A stretch of DNA of 24,884 nucleotides from Clostridia bacterium (GTDB lineage Bacteria > Bacillota_A > Clostridia > Oscillospirales > CAG-382). Each line of letters starts with the position of its first letter. Within the stretch, counting starts at the first letter, position 1. Below the pieces are notes generated by a model. The model saw only the letters and a list, made by a program, of their open reading frames with translations. It was not told the DNA's origin and did no database searches. Shown here one piece after another: positions 17,321 to 24,884 of the stretch. The position numbers and the translations under genes were made by a program. Location: contig JAFWWX010000104.1 in the NCBI GenBank assembly GCA_017517985.1, positions 1 to 24,884 of the forward strand. Reading direction: 5' to 3'.

Positions 17321-19741
17321 TCAGATTTTCTTAAGTTTCCAGATTCTCTGAGCATATTCTTCAATGCTTCTGTCAGCTGCAAACTTTCCGGCACTTGCAA
17401 TATTTACAAGAGACATTCTGTTCCATTCTTTGCTGTTCTTGTAGATTCCCAGAGCCTTATCATGAGCCTGTCTGTAGGATTCAAAATCAGCAAGACACAT
17501 ATAGGGGTCTGCAACACCGTAACCCTGGAGAAGGTATGAGCTGATGTCTCTGAAGCTTTCGCCTGCAAATCCGATGCCGAGGGCGTCAACTGCACGTCTG
17601 AGTCTTTCGTTGCCGGTATAGAACATTGTTGACTGATAGCCGGAGAGCCACATCTGGTCAACCTCCTGGCATGTAAGGCCAAAGATAAACATATTTTCGT
17701 CGCCTGTTTCTGCAACCATTTCAACATTCGCACCGTCATAGGTTCCGATTGTAAGAGCACCATTAATCATCATCTTCATACAACCGGTACCGCTTGCTTC
17801 TTTACCTGCAAGAGAAATCTGTTCGGAAATTTCAGCCGAAGGAATAAGCACTTCCGCAAGGCTTACATTATAGTCCTCAAGGAATACAACCTTAAGCTTT
17901 TCACGGATTACAGGGTCTCTGTCAATATCCTTTGCAAGCATACAGATAAGTCTTATGATATTCTTTGCCATTGTATATCCCGGAGCAGCCTTTGCACCGA
18001 AGATAAATGTCTGAGGCTGAATATCAAGATTGGGATTTTCACGAAGCTCATTATAGATTGAAATAATGTTAAGAGCATTGAGAAGCTGTCTCTTATATTC
18101 GTGAAGTCTCTTTACCTGAACGTCAAAGAGAGAATTGGGGTCAATCTTAACGCCTGCTTTATTAAACAGATAGTTTGAGAAAGCTATCTTGTTGTTTTTC
18201 TTTATATCGCCAAGCTTTGCAAGTACAGTCTTGTCATTCTCGTATTTTCTAAAGTCAGAAAGAAGCTCAGGGTGCTTTCTGTAGTCACCACCGATAGTTT
18301 CGTCAAGAAGTCCTGCAAGTCCGGGGTTGGAGTAACAGAGCCATCTTCTGTGAGCAACACCGTTTGTTACATTTGTGAATCTGTCAGGATACATTCTGTA
18401 GAAATCCTTGAATACGGTTTCCTTGAGAATGTCGGAGTGAAGGGCAGATACACCGTTAACGGTATGAGAACCGATTACAGAAAGGTTCGCCATTCTCACC
18501 TGGTTGTGACCGATAATTGCCATGTTGGAGATTCTGTTCCAGTTTCCGGGGAACATATTCCACGCAGCACGGCAGAAACGCTCGTTGATTTCTCTGACAA
18601 TTGTGTGTATTCTGGGAAGCTTGAGTCTGAAGATGTCTTCATTCCAGGTTTCAAGAGCTTCCGGCATTACTGTATGGTTTGTATAGGAAACTGTCTTTAT
18701 AACAGTGTTCCATGCCTTATCCCAGTCATAGCAGTATTCATCTATGAGTATTCTCATAAGTTCAGGAATACAGAGTGCGGGATGTGTATCGTTAATGTGG
18801 ATTGCAACCTTATCGGAGAAGTTTTCGAGGGTCTTATATACAGCCATATGGTCACGAATAATACTCTGAACAGAGGCTGATACAAGGAAGTACTGCTGTG
18901 AAAGTCTAAGAAGCTTTCCTTCGTTGTGGTTATCTGAAGGATAAAGCACCTTTGAAATGATGTCAGCATTTGTGCTTTCTCTCATAGCGCTGTAGTACTG
19001 ACCCTGGGTGAAGAGACCCATATTGAAGTTCTGAATATCTCTTGCCTTCCAGAGTCTGAGTGTGGAAACAGCCTTTGAATCAGCACCGGATATCATCATA
19101 TCATACGGTACTGCTTCCATTTCTTCAGCATCCTCGTAGTAAACCTCGCATCTGCCGTTTTCCCATCTTTCCTTTACATGTCCGCCAAAACGAACCTTGA
19201 AGGTTCTATCTGTTCTGGGAACAAGCCATACTTCACCGCCGGGAAGCCATACATCCGGAAGTTCCACCTGCATACCGTCAACAATTTTCTGCTTGAAAAG
19301 ACCGTATTCATAGCAAATAGAAAAACCTGTTGCAGGATAGTCCAGTGAGGAGAGTGAGTCCATAAAGCAAGCTGCAAGTCTACCGAGACCGCCATTTCCA
19401 AGACCGGGATCCGGCTCCATCTCATAAAGCTCTGAAAGATCAAAGCCAAGCTCGGAAAGAGCCGCCCTATAATTTGTGTCGATGCCGAGGTTGCAGAGAT
19501 TGGTCTTAAGACTTCTTCCAAGGAGAAATTCCATACACATATAGTATACTCGTTTTCCCTGCTTTTCGTTTACTTCGTTTTTGTAGTTTTTGCGTTTTTC
19601 GGTAAGCATATCCTTTACAGAAAGTGCAACAGCCTTGTAAACCTGTTCCTTTGTAGCTTCCTTTGCAGATGTACCAAAATATCTCGCAAGCTTTGTTTCA
19701 ATCAGTTCTTTTATCTGATTCTTTTCCGGGGTAGAGTTCAT
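17321..19741 (-). CDS. glgP: Glycogen/alpha-glucan phosphorylase
   Basis: GlgP releases glucose-1-phosphate from the non-reducing ends of glycogen with a pyridoxal-phosphate cofactor. The 806-residue length is typical of GT35. Visible motifs are DPGLGNGGLGRLAACF, AIHINDTHP, QVKRLHEYKRQLLN and the PLP-lysine region EASGTGCMKMMINGA with the lysine at about residue 656. The position before MK is Cys here, where the classic signature has Asn. I chose the ATG at 19741, preceded by GAAAGGA. A TTG at 19768 would add nine residues that include the ribosome site. A promoter and a hairpin directly upstream suggest separate control from glgA. Confidence 0.97.
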   Translation of the reverse strand: MNSTPEKNQIKELIETKLARYFGTSAKEATKEQVYKAVALSVKDMLTEKRKNYKNEVNEKQGKRVYYMCMEFLLGRSLKTNLCNLGIDTNYRAALSELGFDLSELYEMEPDPGLGNGGLGRLAACFMDSLSSLDYPATGFSICYEYGLFKQKIVDGMQVELPDVWLPGGEVWLVPRTDRTFKVRFGGHVKERWENGRCEVYYEDAEEMEAVPYDMMISGADSKAVSTLRLWKARDIQNFNMGLFTQGQYYSAMRESTNADIISKVLYPSDNHNEGKLLRLSQQYFLVSASVQSIIRDHMAVYKTLENFSDKVAIHINDTHPALCIPELMRILIDEYCYDWDKAWNTVIKTVSYTNHTVMPEALETWNEDIFRLKLPRIHTIVREINERFCRAAWNMFPGNWNRISNMAIIGHNQVRMANLSVIGSHTVNGVSALHSDILKETVFKDFYRMYPDRFTNVTNGVAHRRWLCYSNPGLAGLLDETIGGDYRKHPELLSDFRKYENDKTVLAKLGDIKKNNKIAFSNYLFNKAGVKIDPNSLFDVQVKRLHEYKRQLLNALNIISIYNELRENPNLDIQPQTFIFGAKAAPGYTMAKNIIRLICMLAKDIDRDPVIREKLKVVFLEDYNVSLAEVLIPSAEISEQISLAGKEASGTGCMKMMINGALTIGTYDGANVEMVAETGDENMFIFGLTCQEVDQMWLSGYQSTMFYTGNERLRRAVDALGIGFAGESFRDISSYLLQGYGVADPYMCLADFESYRQAHDKALGIYKNSKEWNRMSLVNIASAGKFAADRSIEEYAQRIWKLKKI

Positions 19742-19764
19742 TTGTTTATGTTTCCTTTCATCAA

Positions 19765-19807
19765 ACAAAGACGGCGAAAACTCAAAATGTTAACTTGCCG
19801 TCTTTGT
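19765..19807 (-). promoter_or_regulatory. Hairpin in the glgP 5' leader
   Basis: ACAAAGACGGC and GCCGTCTTTGT form a perfect 11-bp stem with a 21-nt loop. It lies in the leader predicted from the promoter at 19841-19869, and its minus-strand 3' arm ends a few bases before the GAAAGGA ribosome site. The U-run after it is poor (TTTGTTTGATG), so it may be a partial terminator for glgA, an RNA stabiliser or a control structure. Confidence 0.65.
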
Positions 19808-19840
19808 AACATATTTTTTTAATAAATTACAATAATATAT

Positions 19841-19869
19841 ATTATATCACAAATTATTGTACATTTCAA
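19841..19869 (-). promoter_or_regulatory. Internal sigma-A promoter for glgP inside the end of glgA
   Basis: On the minus strand TTGAAA (19864-19869), a 17-bp spacer and TATAAT (19841-19846) overlap the glgA stop codon. TGA directly before the -10 makes it an extended -10. It would start a leader of about 90 nt for glgP. Confidence 0.7.
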
Positions 19870-21289
19870 GATATTTTTCTGCTGAAATATTCCACGAAAA
19901 ATCCGTTTTCATAGCTACTCTGACTAACTTCTTCCAATTTTCCTTATTGTTATTATAAAGCCAGAGTGCTGCACGAAGTCTGTCAAGAAGTTCGTGGGCA
20001 TTGTAGTTTGCAAATGTAAATCCGTTACCGTGGAGCTTCTTTCCTTCTTCCCAGTAAGGCTTTATGGAGTCATAAAGGCCGCCGGTTTCACGGACTATCG
20101 GAATTGTACCGTATCTTGAAGCTATCATTTGTGCAAGTCCGCATGGCTCACTCTTTGAGGGCATAATAAACATATCGGAAGAAGCATATATTCTCTTTGC
20201 AAGGTCTCTGTCATAGGTTATAATGGCACGAACCTTTTCCGGGAACGACTTTTCAAGATTTACAAAGAAAGATTCATATTCGCTCTCACCTGTGCCAAGC
20301 ACTACGAGCTGTACATCGTTTCCGCTTACAAATTCACCAATAATATGTTTTACAAGGTCAACTCCCTTGTGGGATGCAAGTCTTGTTATTATTGAGTAAA
20401 GCGGAGTATCCGCCTTTTCCGGAAGCCCTATTTCGTTCTGAAGTGCAAGCTTGTTTGCGGTCTTGTTTTCAAGACTTCTGTCGGTGAAATTATAGGAAAT
20501 AACAGGGTCTGTTTTCGGATTGTAAAGGTCTACATCTATGCCGTTAAGTATTCCACGGAGCTTGTATTCGTTCTCACGAAGAATATAGTGAAGTCCGTGT
20601 GAAAAATCCTGTGTCTTTATTTCATCGGCGTATCTGGGGCTTACTGTAGTAACCGCATCCGCACACTGAATTGCACCCTTCATAAGATTTATGCAATCTC
20701 CATATTCCATTGTGTTTCTGTCGCCGTCATCAAGGTTAAATACATCTCCGAGAATTGAAAAGTCATATTTTCCCTGATATTCAATATTGTGTATTGTAAA
20801 TACGGTTTTAATACCATTGTAGCCGGGAAGGAACGAGAACTTTCTCTTAAGATAAACAACAGACAAAGCAGCCTGCCAGTCGTGAGCGTGGAGAATGTCC
20901 GGGAAAAAGTCCAGCTGAGACATCATAATGAGAACTGCCTTACAGAAGTACGCATATCTTTCACCATCATCAAAATGACCGTAAAGAGGACCGCGCTTGA
21001 AATAAAACTCATTATCAATAAAATAATAGGTAACTCTGCCCGTCTGCAGAGACTTTACGCCACAGTAAAGATTTCTCCAAGAAAGAGGAACAGTAAATGA
21101 ACAGATAAACTGCATCTGATTTCTTAAGTTTTCCGGAATCTTATCATAAAGCGGCATTACAACTCTTATATCAACCTCATCTCCCGCCTTATCAGCAAGA
21201 GCCTTTGGAAGAGAGCCAAGAACATCACCAAGTCCTCCGGTCGCCGCAAAGGGGAGTGCTTCAGCTCCAATAAATAATATTTTTTTCAT
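19847..21289 (-). CDS. glgA: Glycogen synthase (ADP-glucose type, GT5)
   Basis: GlgA transfers glucose from ADP-glucose to the growing alpha-1,4 chain. The 480-residue length is typical. The C-terminal nucleotide-sugar region is intact: TRLASHKGVDL carries the Arg/Lys pair equivalent to E. coli R300 and K305, and KSEPCGLAQMIASRYGT is the GT5 signature. In the N-terminal GGLGDV loop the usual Lys of the Lys-X-Gly-Gly motif is Ala (A16, FAATGGLGDV). AAAGGA precedes the ATG. It lies 43 bp after glgD in the operon. Confidence 0.96.
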   Translation of the reverse strand: MKKILFIGAEALPFAATGGLGDVLGSLPKALADKAGDEVDIRVVMPLYDKIPENLRNQMQFICSFTVPLSWRNLYCGVKSLQTGRVTYYFIDNEFYFKRGPLYGHFDDGERYAYFCKAVLIMMSQLDFFPDILHAHDWQAALSVVYLKRKFSFLPGYNGIKTVFTIHNIEYQGKYDFSILGDVFNLDDGDRNTMEYGDCINLMKGAIQCADAVTTVSPRYADEIKTQDFSHGLHYILRENEYKLRGILNGIDVDLYNPKTDPVISYNFTDRSLENKTANKLALQNEIGLPEKADTPLYSIITRLASHKGVDLVKHIIGEFVSGNDVQLVVLGTGESEYESFFVNLEKSFPEKVRAIITYDRDLAKRIYASSDMFIMPSKSEPCGLAQMIASRYGTIPIVRETGGLYDSIKPYWEEGKKLHGNGFTFANYNAHELLDRLRAALWLYNNNKENWKKLVRVAMKTDFSWNISAEKYLEMYNNL

Positions 21290-21332
21290 ATTTTATCCTT
21301 TCAATTCAAGCTATAGCATTTTAGTGCCAATT

Positions 21333-22466
21333 TCATACTCTTGCACCCTTTTCAATAAAGAAAGGCATGGATTCGTGTCCGGAAAGATTTCTGTTGTCCT
21401 TGATAACAACATTCTTATCTGTAATAACACATCCGAGATTACAGCTTTCTCCTATATAGGTATCCTGGAGAAGAATACAGTTCTTTACAACCGTTCCCTT
21501 TCCTACCTTTACACCTCTGAAGAGGATAGAATCGTATACCTCGCCCTCAATAACACATCCATCAGCGATAAGTGAGTTGGAAACAACTGAGCTATCGGTG
21601 TACTTTGTGGGAGGAGAATTACGAACCTTTGTCATAATGGGTCTGTGCTTTACGCCGAAAAGTCCGCTTCTGACCTCAGGAGAGAGAAGCTGCATACTTG
21701 TCGAAAAATATCCGGCAAGAGAATTTATAGATGCATAGAAACCATCAAAATTATAGCACTTAACAAGCTTTTTCTTTGCCATAACAGAAAGCACATCAAG
21801 AGTAAACGACTTAAATCCGTGCGCAAGGGATTCAAGAATGATACTCTGAAGATTTGTTCTCTTTATAACAAAAATATTAGCGGAAATTGTCTTTATACCG
21901 GTTGTGTTGGATGTACTATCATAAACTTCTTTTGCGTAACCTTCTTCATCAGTCTCAATTATTGTTTGCTTTCCTGCGTCTTCACCGGAAATAAACATTT
22001 TCTTTGTTACAACCGTAAGCTCAGCACCACTATCCTCGTGCTCTTTTATAACAGTTGCAAGATTTATGTTGCATATAACATCGCAGTCTGAAAGAATAAC
22101 ATAATCCTCTGTACAACGGTTAATAAAATTATTAACACCTATCAAAGCCTCAAGTCTTGTTGAATAGAGCTTGTTGGCTACATTACTGTCATATGCTGTA
22201 ATAAAGGGAGGAAGTATCTTTATACCGCCGGAACGACGCGCAAGATCCCAGTCCTTACCGTTGCCGATATGGTCAAGAAGTGACTGATAGTTATAATGGG
22301 TTACAATTCCTACCTTATCAATTCCGGAGTTTACCATATTTGAAAGAGCAAAGTCAATGAGTCTGTATCTGCAACCGAAGGGAACGGACGCCATTGTTCT
22401 CTTTCTTGTCATTTCTGTTATGTTTCTGTCGTGAATATTTGAAAATATAAGTCCTACAGCAGTCAT
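21333..22466 (-). CDS. glgD: GlgD, regulatory partner of ADP-glucose pyrophosphorylase
   Basis: The 377-residue protein is a GlgC paralogue with the same overall plan: a nucleotidyltransferase-like domain, then a left-handed beta-helix of hexapeptide repeats (VVSNSLIADGCVIEG onward). It lacks the catalytic GGxGxRL loop near the N-terminus and instead reads GLIFSNIHDRNI then RTMASVPFGCRYRLIDFALSN. In Firmicutes GlgD is described as a poorly active subunit that raises the activity of GlgC in a mixed tetramer. GAGGGTG precedes the ATG, which is 18 bp after glgC. Confidence 0.95.
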   Translation of the reverse strand: MTAVGLIFSNIHDRNITEMTRKRTMASVPFGCRYRLIDFALSNMVNSGIDKVGIVTHYNYQSLLDHIGNGKDWDLARRSGGIKILPPFITAYDSNVANKLYSTRLEALIGVNNFINRCTEDYVILSDCDVICNINLATVIKEHEDSGAELTVVTKKMFISGEDAGKQTIIETDEEGYAKEVYDSTSNTTGIKTISANIFVIKRTNLQSIILESLAHGFKSFTLDVLSVMAKKKLVKCYNFDGFYASINSLAGYFSTSMQLLSPEVRSGLFGVKHRPIMTKVRNSPPTKYTDSSVVSNSLIADGCVIEGEVYDSILFRGVKVGKGTVVKNCILLQDTYIGESCNLGCVITDKNVVIKDNRNLSGHESMPFFIEKGARV

Positions 22467-22484
22467 ATTCGTTCACCCTCTCTT

Positions 22485-23669
22485 TCACATTTCGGATATC
22501 ATTTCATTGTCGCCAATAACGGTGCCGTCGGGTACATTGCACTTTTCGCCAATAACTGTAATGCCGGAAGCAGATTCTTTATCCTTGCCTATCTTTGCAC
22601 CTGCGCCTATCTTTGTGTTGCTATCAATGATACAGTAATTAACAACCGCACCCGCACCGATTTCAACATCTGACATAATAACAGAATCTATAACAGATGC
22701 ACCCTCTGCAACCTTTACTCCGGAACCGAGAACTGAATTTTTAACAGTTCCGTGTATTTCACAGCCTTCGGTAAGAAGTGAGTTATCAACCTTTGCATCC
22801 GCACCAAGGAAATGAGGCGGTCTGCTTTCTGTTCTTGAGTATATTCTCCAGCCTTCGTCAGAAAGATTAAAGATTGCATTTTTACCGATAAGGTCCATAT
22901 TTGCTTCCCAGAGACTTGCGATTGTTCCAACATCTTTCCAGTAACCACTGAACTCATACGCCATCATCTTTTCGCCTCTTGAGAGCATTGCAGGAATAAT
23001 GTTTTTACCAAAGTCGTTGCTTGAATCGGGATTTGCGTTATCCTCACGAAGGTACTCAAAGAGTTTGTCCTTTGAGAATACATAAATACCCATAGATGCC
23101 TTTGTGCTGTCGGGATTCTTGGGCTTTTCTGCAAACTTGTAGATTGAGCCATCTTCGTTTACGCTCATAATACCAAATCTTGAAGCCTCTTCAATCGGAA
23201 CATCAAGAACGGCTATTGTACACGCGGCATTATTTACCTTGTGATACTCAACCATCTTTGAGTAATCCATCTTATAAATATGGTCGCCGGAAAGAATCAC
23301 AACATAGTCCGGGTCAAACTTATCTATAAACTCAAGGTTCTGGTATATTGCGTTGGCAGTTCCTTTATACCAGTCCGAGCGTTCCTTGCCCTGATAAGGC
23401 GGAAGTATGGAAGCACCACCGAAATATCTGTCAAGGTCCCACGGCAGACCATTTCCTATATATTCATTAAGTACAAGGGGCTGATACTGAGTCAGAACAC
23501 CCACTGTATCAATTCCAGAATTTATACAGTTTGAAAGAGGAAAGTCTATAATTCTGTACTTTCCACCAAACTGAACCGCAGGCTTTGCAACCTTTGAGGT
23601 CAGTGCATAAAGTCTGCTTCCCTGTCCACCTGCAAGCAACATTGCAACACATTCTTTTTTTCTGAACAT
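22485..23669 (-). CDS. glgC: Glucose-1-phosphate adenylyltransferase (ADP-glucose pyrophosphorylase)
   Basis: GlgC makes ADP-glucose from glucose-1-phosphate and ATP, the committed step of bacterial glycogen synthesis. The 394-residue protein has the catalytic [14 protein letters not shown] loop (about 11-24), [15 protein letters not shown], the glucose-phosphate region FAEKPKNP and a C-terminal beta-helix rich in I-G-x-x-x hexapeptides. CAGGAGT precedes the ATG. It lies between glgB and glgD, and its expected partner GlgD is the next gene. Confidence 0.98.
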   Translation of the reverse strand: MFRKKECVAMLLAGGQGSRLYALTSKVAKPAVQFGGKYRIIDFPLSNCINSGIDTVGVLTQYQPLVLNEYIGNGLPWDLDRYFGGASILPPYQGKERSDWYKGTANAIYQNLEFIDKFDPDYVVILSGDHIYKMDYSKMVEYHKVNNAACTIAVLDVPIEEASRFGIMSVNEDGSIYKFAEKPKNPDSTKASMGIYVFSKDKLFEYLREDNANPDSSNDFGKNIIPAMLSRGEKMMAYEFSGYWKDVGTIASLWEANMDLIGKNAIFNLSDEGWRIYSRTESRPPHFLGADAKVDNSLLTEGCEIHGTVKNSVLGSGVKVAEGASVIDSVIMSDVEIGAGAVVNYCIIDSNTKIGAGAKIGKDKESASGITVIGEKCNVPDGTVIGDNEMISEM

Positions 23670-23688
23670 TAAACATTACTCCTGTCTT

Positions 23689-23737
23689 ATGCCTTACGGC
23701 ATTTATTTTTGTTTCCCGAAGTCCTTGTCAGCTTCGG
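23689..23737 (-). promoter_or_regulatory. Two small hairpins in the glgB-glgC spacer
   Basis: In the minus-strand transcript a 6-bp stem (CCGAAG / CTTCGG, 23716-23737) is followed by ATGCC-GTAA-GGCAT (23689-23702), a 5-bp stem closed by a GNRA tetraloop. The second ends just before the glgC ribosome site. They may set the glgB to glgC expression ratio. The stems are short and no clear promoter is present. Confidence 0.4.
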
Positions 23738-23774
23738 AATTTAAGTCTTTAAGTCTATGAATATTTTATATAAA

Positions 23775-24884
23775 TTATGCTTTTTCTTTTCCGGATGCTC
23801 TTGTACTTTGCGAAGTTTTACTCTTGCTTTTGTCGGTCTTTCCGATTCTTTTTGAAGCTCTCTTTTTTGCAGGGGCAATTCTTTTTGCTTCGATTATAAC
23901 TCCGCTCATTCCCGGCAGATCCAGTGTGATTGTATAATCACGCTTATCATAGAACTCCTCAGCAGTCTTTATTCCTTCTGTCAGAGTTTTTCCATTTCCG
24001 CCGTACTTTTCGTCATCGGAGTTTATAAGCTGAGTACAAACAGCGTCATAAGGAACGCCGATTTTAAAGCCTGGTCTCGGAACGGGGGTAAAGTTTACAA
24101 TACAAAGCAGACCGTCTCCGCTTTTGTTATATCTCATATAGGAAACAACACTCGAATCCTGATTGTCAACCATCATCCAGTCAAAGCCTGCCCAGGAATC
24201 GTCCTGCTCCCACAACTCGTTTCTTGAAAGATACAAATTGTTAAGGTCAGCACAGAAGTTCTGCAATTTCCTGTGAGTATCATATTTAAGAAGGAACCAT
24301 TCAACACTGTCTTCGTAGTTCCATTCGGTAAACTGTCCGATTTCGTTTCCCATAAAGTTGAGCTTTTTTCCGGGGTGAGTCATCATATACACCATAAAAG
24401 CACGTGTTCCGGAAAATTTATCAATGTAATTACCGGGCATTCTGTCAAGCAACGATTTTTTTCCGTGAACTACCTCATCGTGGGATATGGGAAGTATGAA
24501 ATTTTCGGAAAATGCGTATGCTAGCGAGAAGGTCAGTTTATTATGATTGAATTTACGGTAAATGGGATCCAACTCACAATAGGAAAGAATGTCGTTCATC
24601 CAGCCCATATTCCATTTAAAGTCAAAGCCGAGACCTCCGCCCTCAAAGCCGGTCATCTTAACACTTGCCGCAGATTCCTCAGCAATCATCAGCACATCCG
24701 GAAATTCTCGTTTCATATAGTCATTGAGCTTTCCAAAAAATGCCGTTGCTTCAAGACATATATTTGTACCGTATACATTCGGAACCCATTCTCCGGGGCG
24801 TCTGTCATAATCAAGATAAAGCATAGAGGCAACCGCATCCACTCTCAATCCGTCAGCGTGATAAACCTCAGTCCAGAACACCGC
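23775..24884 (-). CDS. glgB: 1,4-alpha-glucan branching enzyme, C-terminal part (cut by the window end)
   Basis: GlgB makes the alpha-1,6 branches of glycogen. Only the last 369 residues are visible and the frame runs off the window, so there is no start codon here; the GTG at 24881 is an internal Val. The GH13 signatures are clear: [16 protein letters not shown] with the nucleophile Asp at the 16th visible residue, IAEESAA with the acid/base Glu, and [18 protein letters not shown] normal C-terminal beta domain follows. It then ends in an unusual tail of about 34 residues, roughly one third Lys/Arg with many Ser, Thr and Ala, with no counterpart in the usual enzyme. It is probably the first or an early gene of the glycogen operon. 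Confidence 0.97.
   Translation of the reverse strand, partial: AVFWTEVYHADGLRVDAVASMLYLDYDRRPGEWVPNVYGTNICLEATAFFGKLNDYMKREFPDVLMIAEESAASVKMTGFEGGGLGFDFKWNMGWMNDILSYCELDPIYRKFNHNKLTFSLAYAFSENFILPISHDEVVHGKKSLLDRMPGNYIDKFSGTRAFMVYMMTHPGKKLNFMGNEIGQFTEWNYEDSVEWFLLKYDTHRKLQNFCADLNNLYLSRNELWEQDDSWAGFDWMMVDNQDSSVVSYMRYNKSGDGLLCIVNFTPVPRPGFKIGVPYDAVCTQLINSDDEKYGGNGKTLTEGIKTAEEFYDKRDYTITLDLPGMSGVIIEAKRIAPAKKRASKRIGKTDKSKSKTSQSTRASGKEKA

Overview
The window looks like a chromosomal segment of a low-to-moderate GC, Gram-positive anaerobe of the class Clostridia, probably Oscillospiraceae/Ruminococcaceae-like. The reasons are a HrcA/CIRCE-controlled groESL, consensus sigma-A promoters, AGGAGG-type ribosome sites, a GlgC plus GlgD pair, and an oxygen-sensitive 2-hydroxyacyl-CoA dehydratase-activase type system. 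Most of it is housekeeping or metabolic. I see no phage, insertion sequence, CRISPR array, tRNA or rRNA.

Layout. (1) 1-2280, minus strand: groES-groEL with a perfect CIRCE operator, a sigma-A promoter and an unusually wide groES-groEL gap holding a heptad repeat. (2) 2367-4783, minus strand: a four-helix membrane protein, an RlmL-type rRNA methyltransferase and a PHP-domain phosphoesterase, probably one transcript from a promoter at 4755-4783. (3) 4868-7031, plus strand: a tight cluster of a DUF5685-like protein, a J-domain protein with a cysteine-string tail and a multi-span membrane protein with a TTG start. (4) 7151-8432, plus strand: a parvulin-type lipoprotein foldase with its own terminator. 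(5) 8473-10667, plus strand: proBA for proline synthesis, with promoter and terminator. (6) 10812-15216, plus strand: a two-gene activase / COG3580 / COG3581 system behind a promoter whose extended -10 lies in a three-copy 13-bp tandem repeat. (7) 15175-24884, minus strand: a glycogen operon in the order glgB (cut by the window edge), glgC, glgD, glgA, glgP, GH13 enzyme, then a 29-codon single-span peptide gene.

The glycogen genes cover activation of glucose-1-phosphate (GlgC/GlgD), chain elongation (GlgA), branching (GlgB), phosphorolysis (GlgP) and hydrolysis or debranching of the stubs (cytosolic GH13). An internal promoter and a 5' hairpin in front of glgP suggest that breakdown can be switched on separately from synthesis. 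The two convergent blocks (6) and (7) meet at a bidirectional terminator.

The most interesting points are the cysteine-string J-protein beside a protein with prenyl-synthase-like aspartate motifs, the triplicated extended -10 before the activase gene, the small peptide gene at the end of the glycogen operon, and the lysine-rich tail on GlgB.
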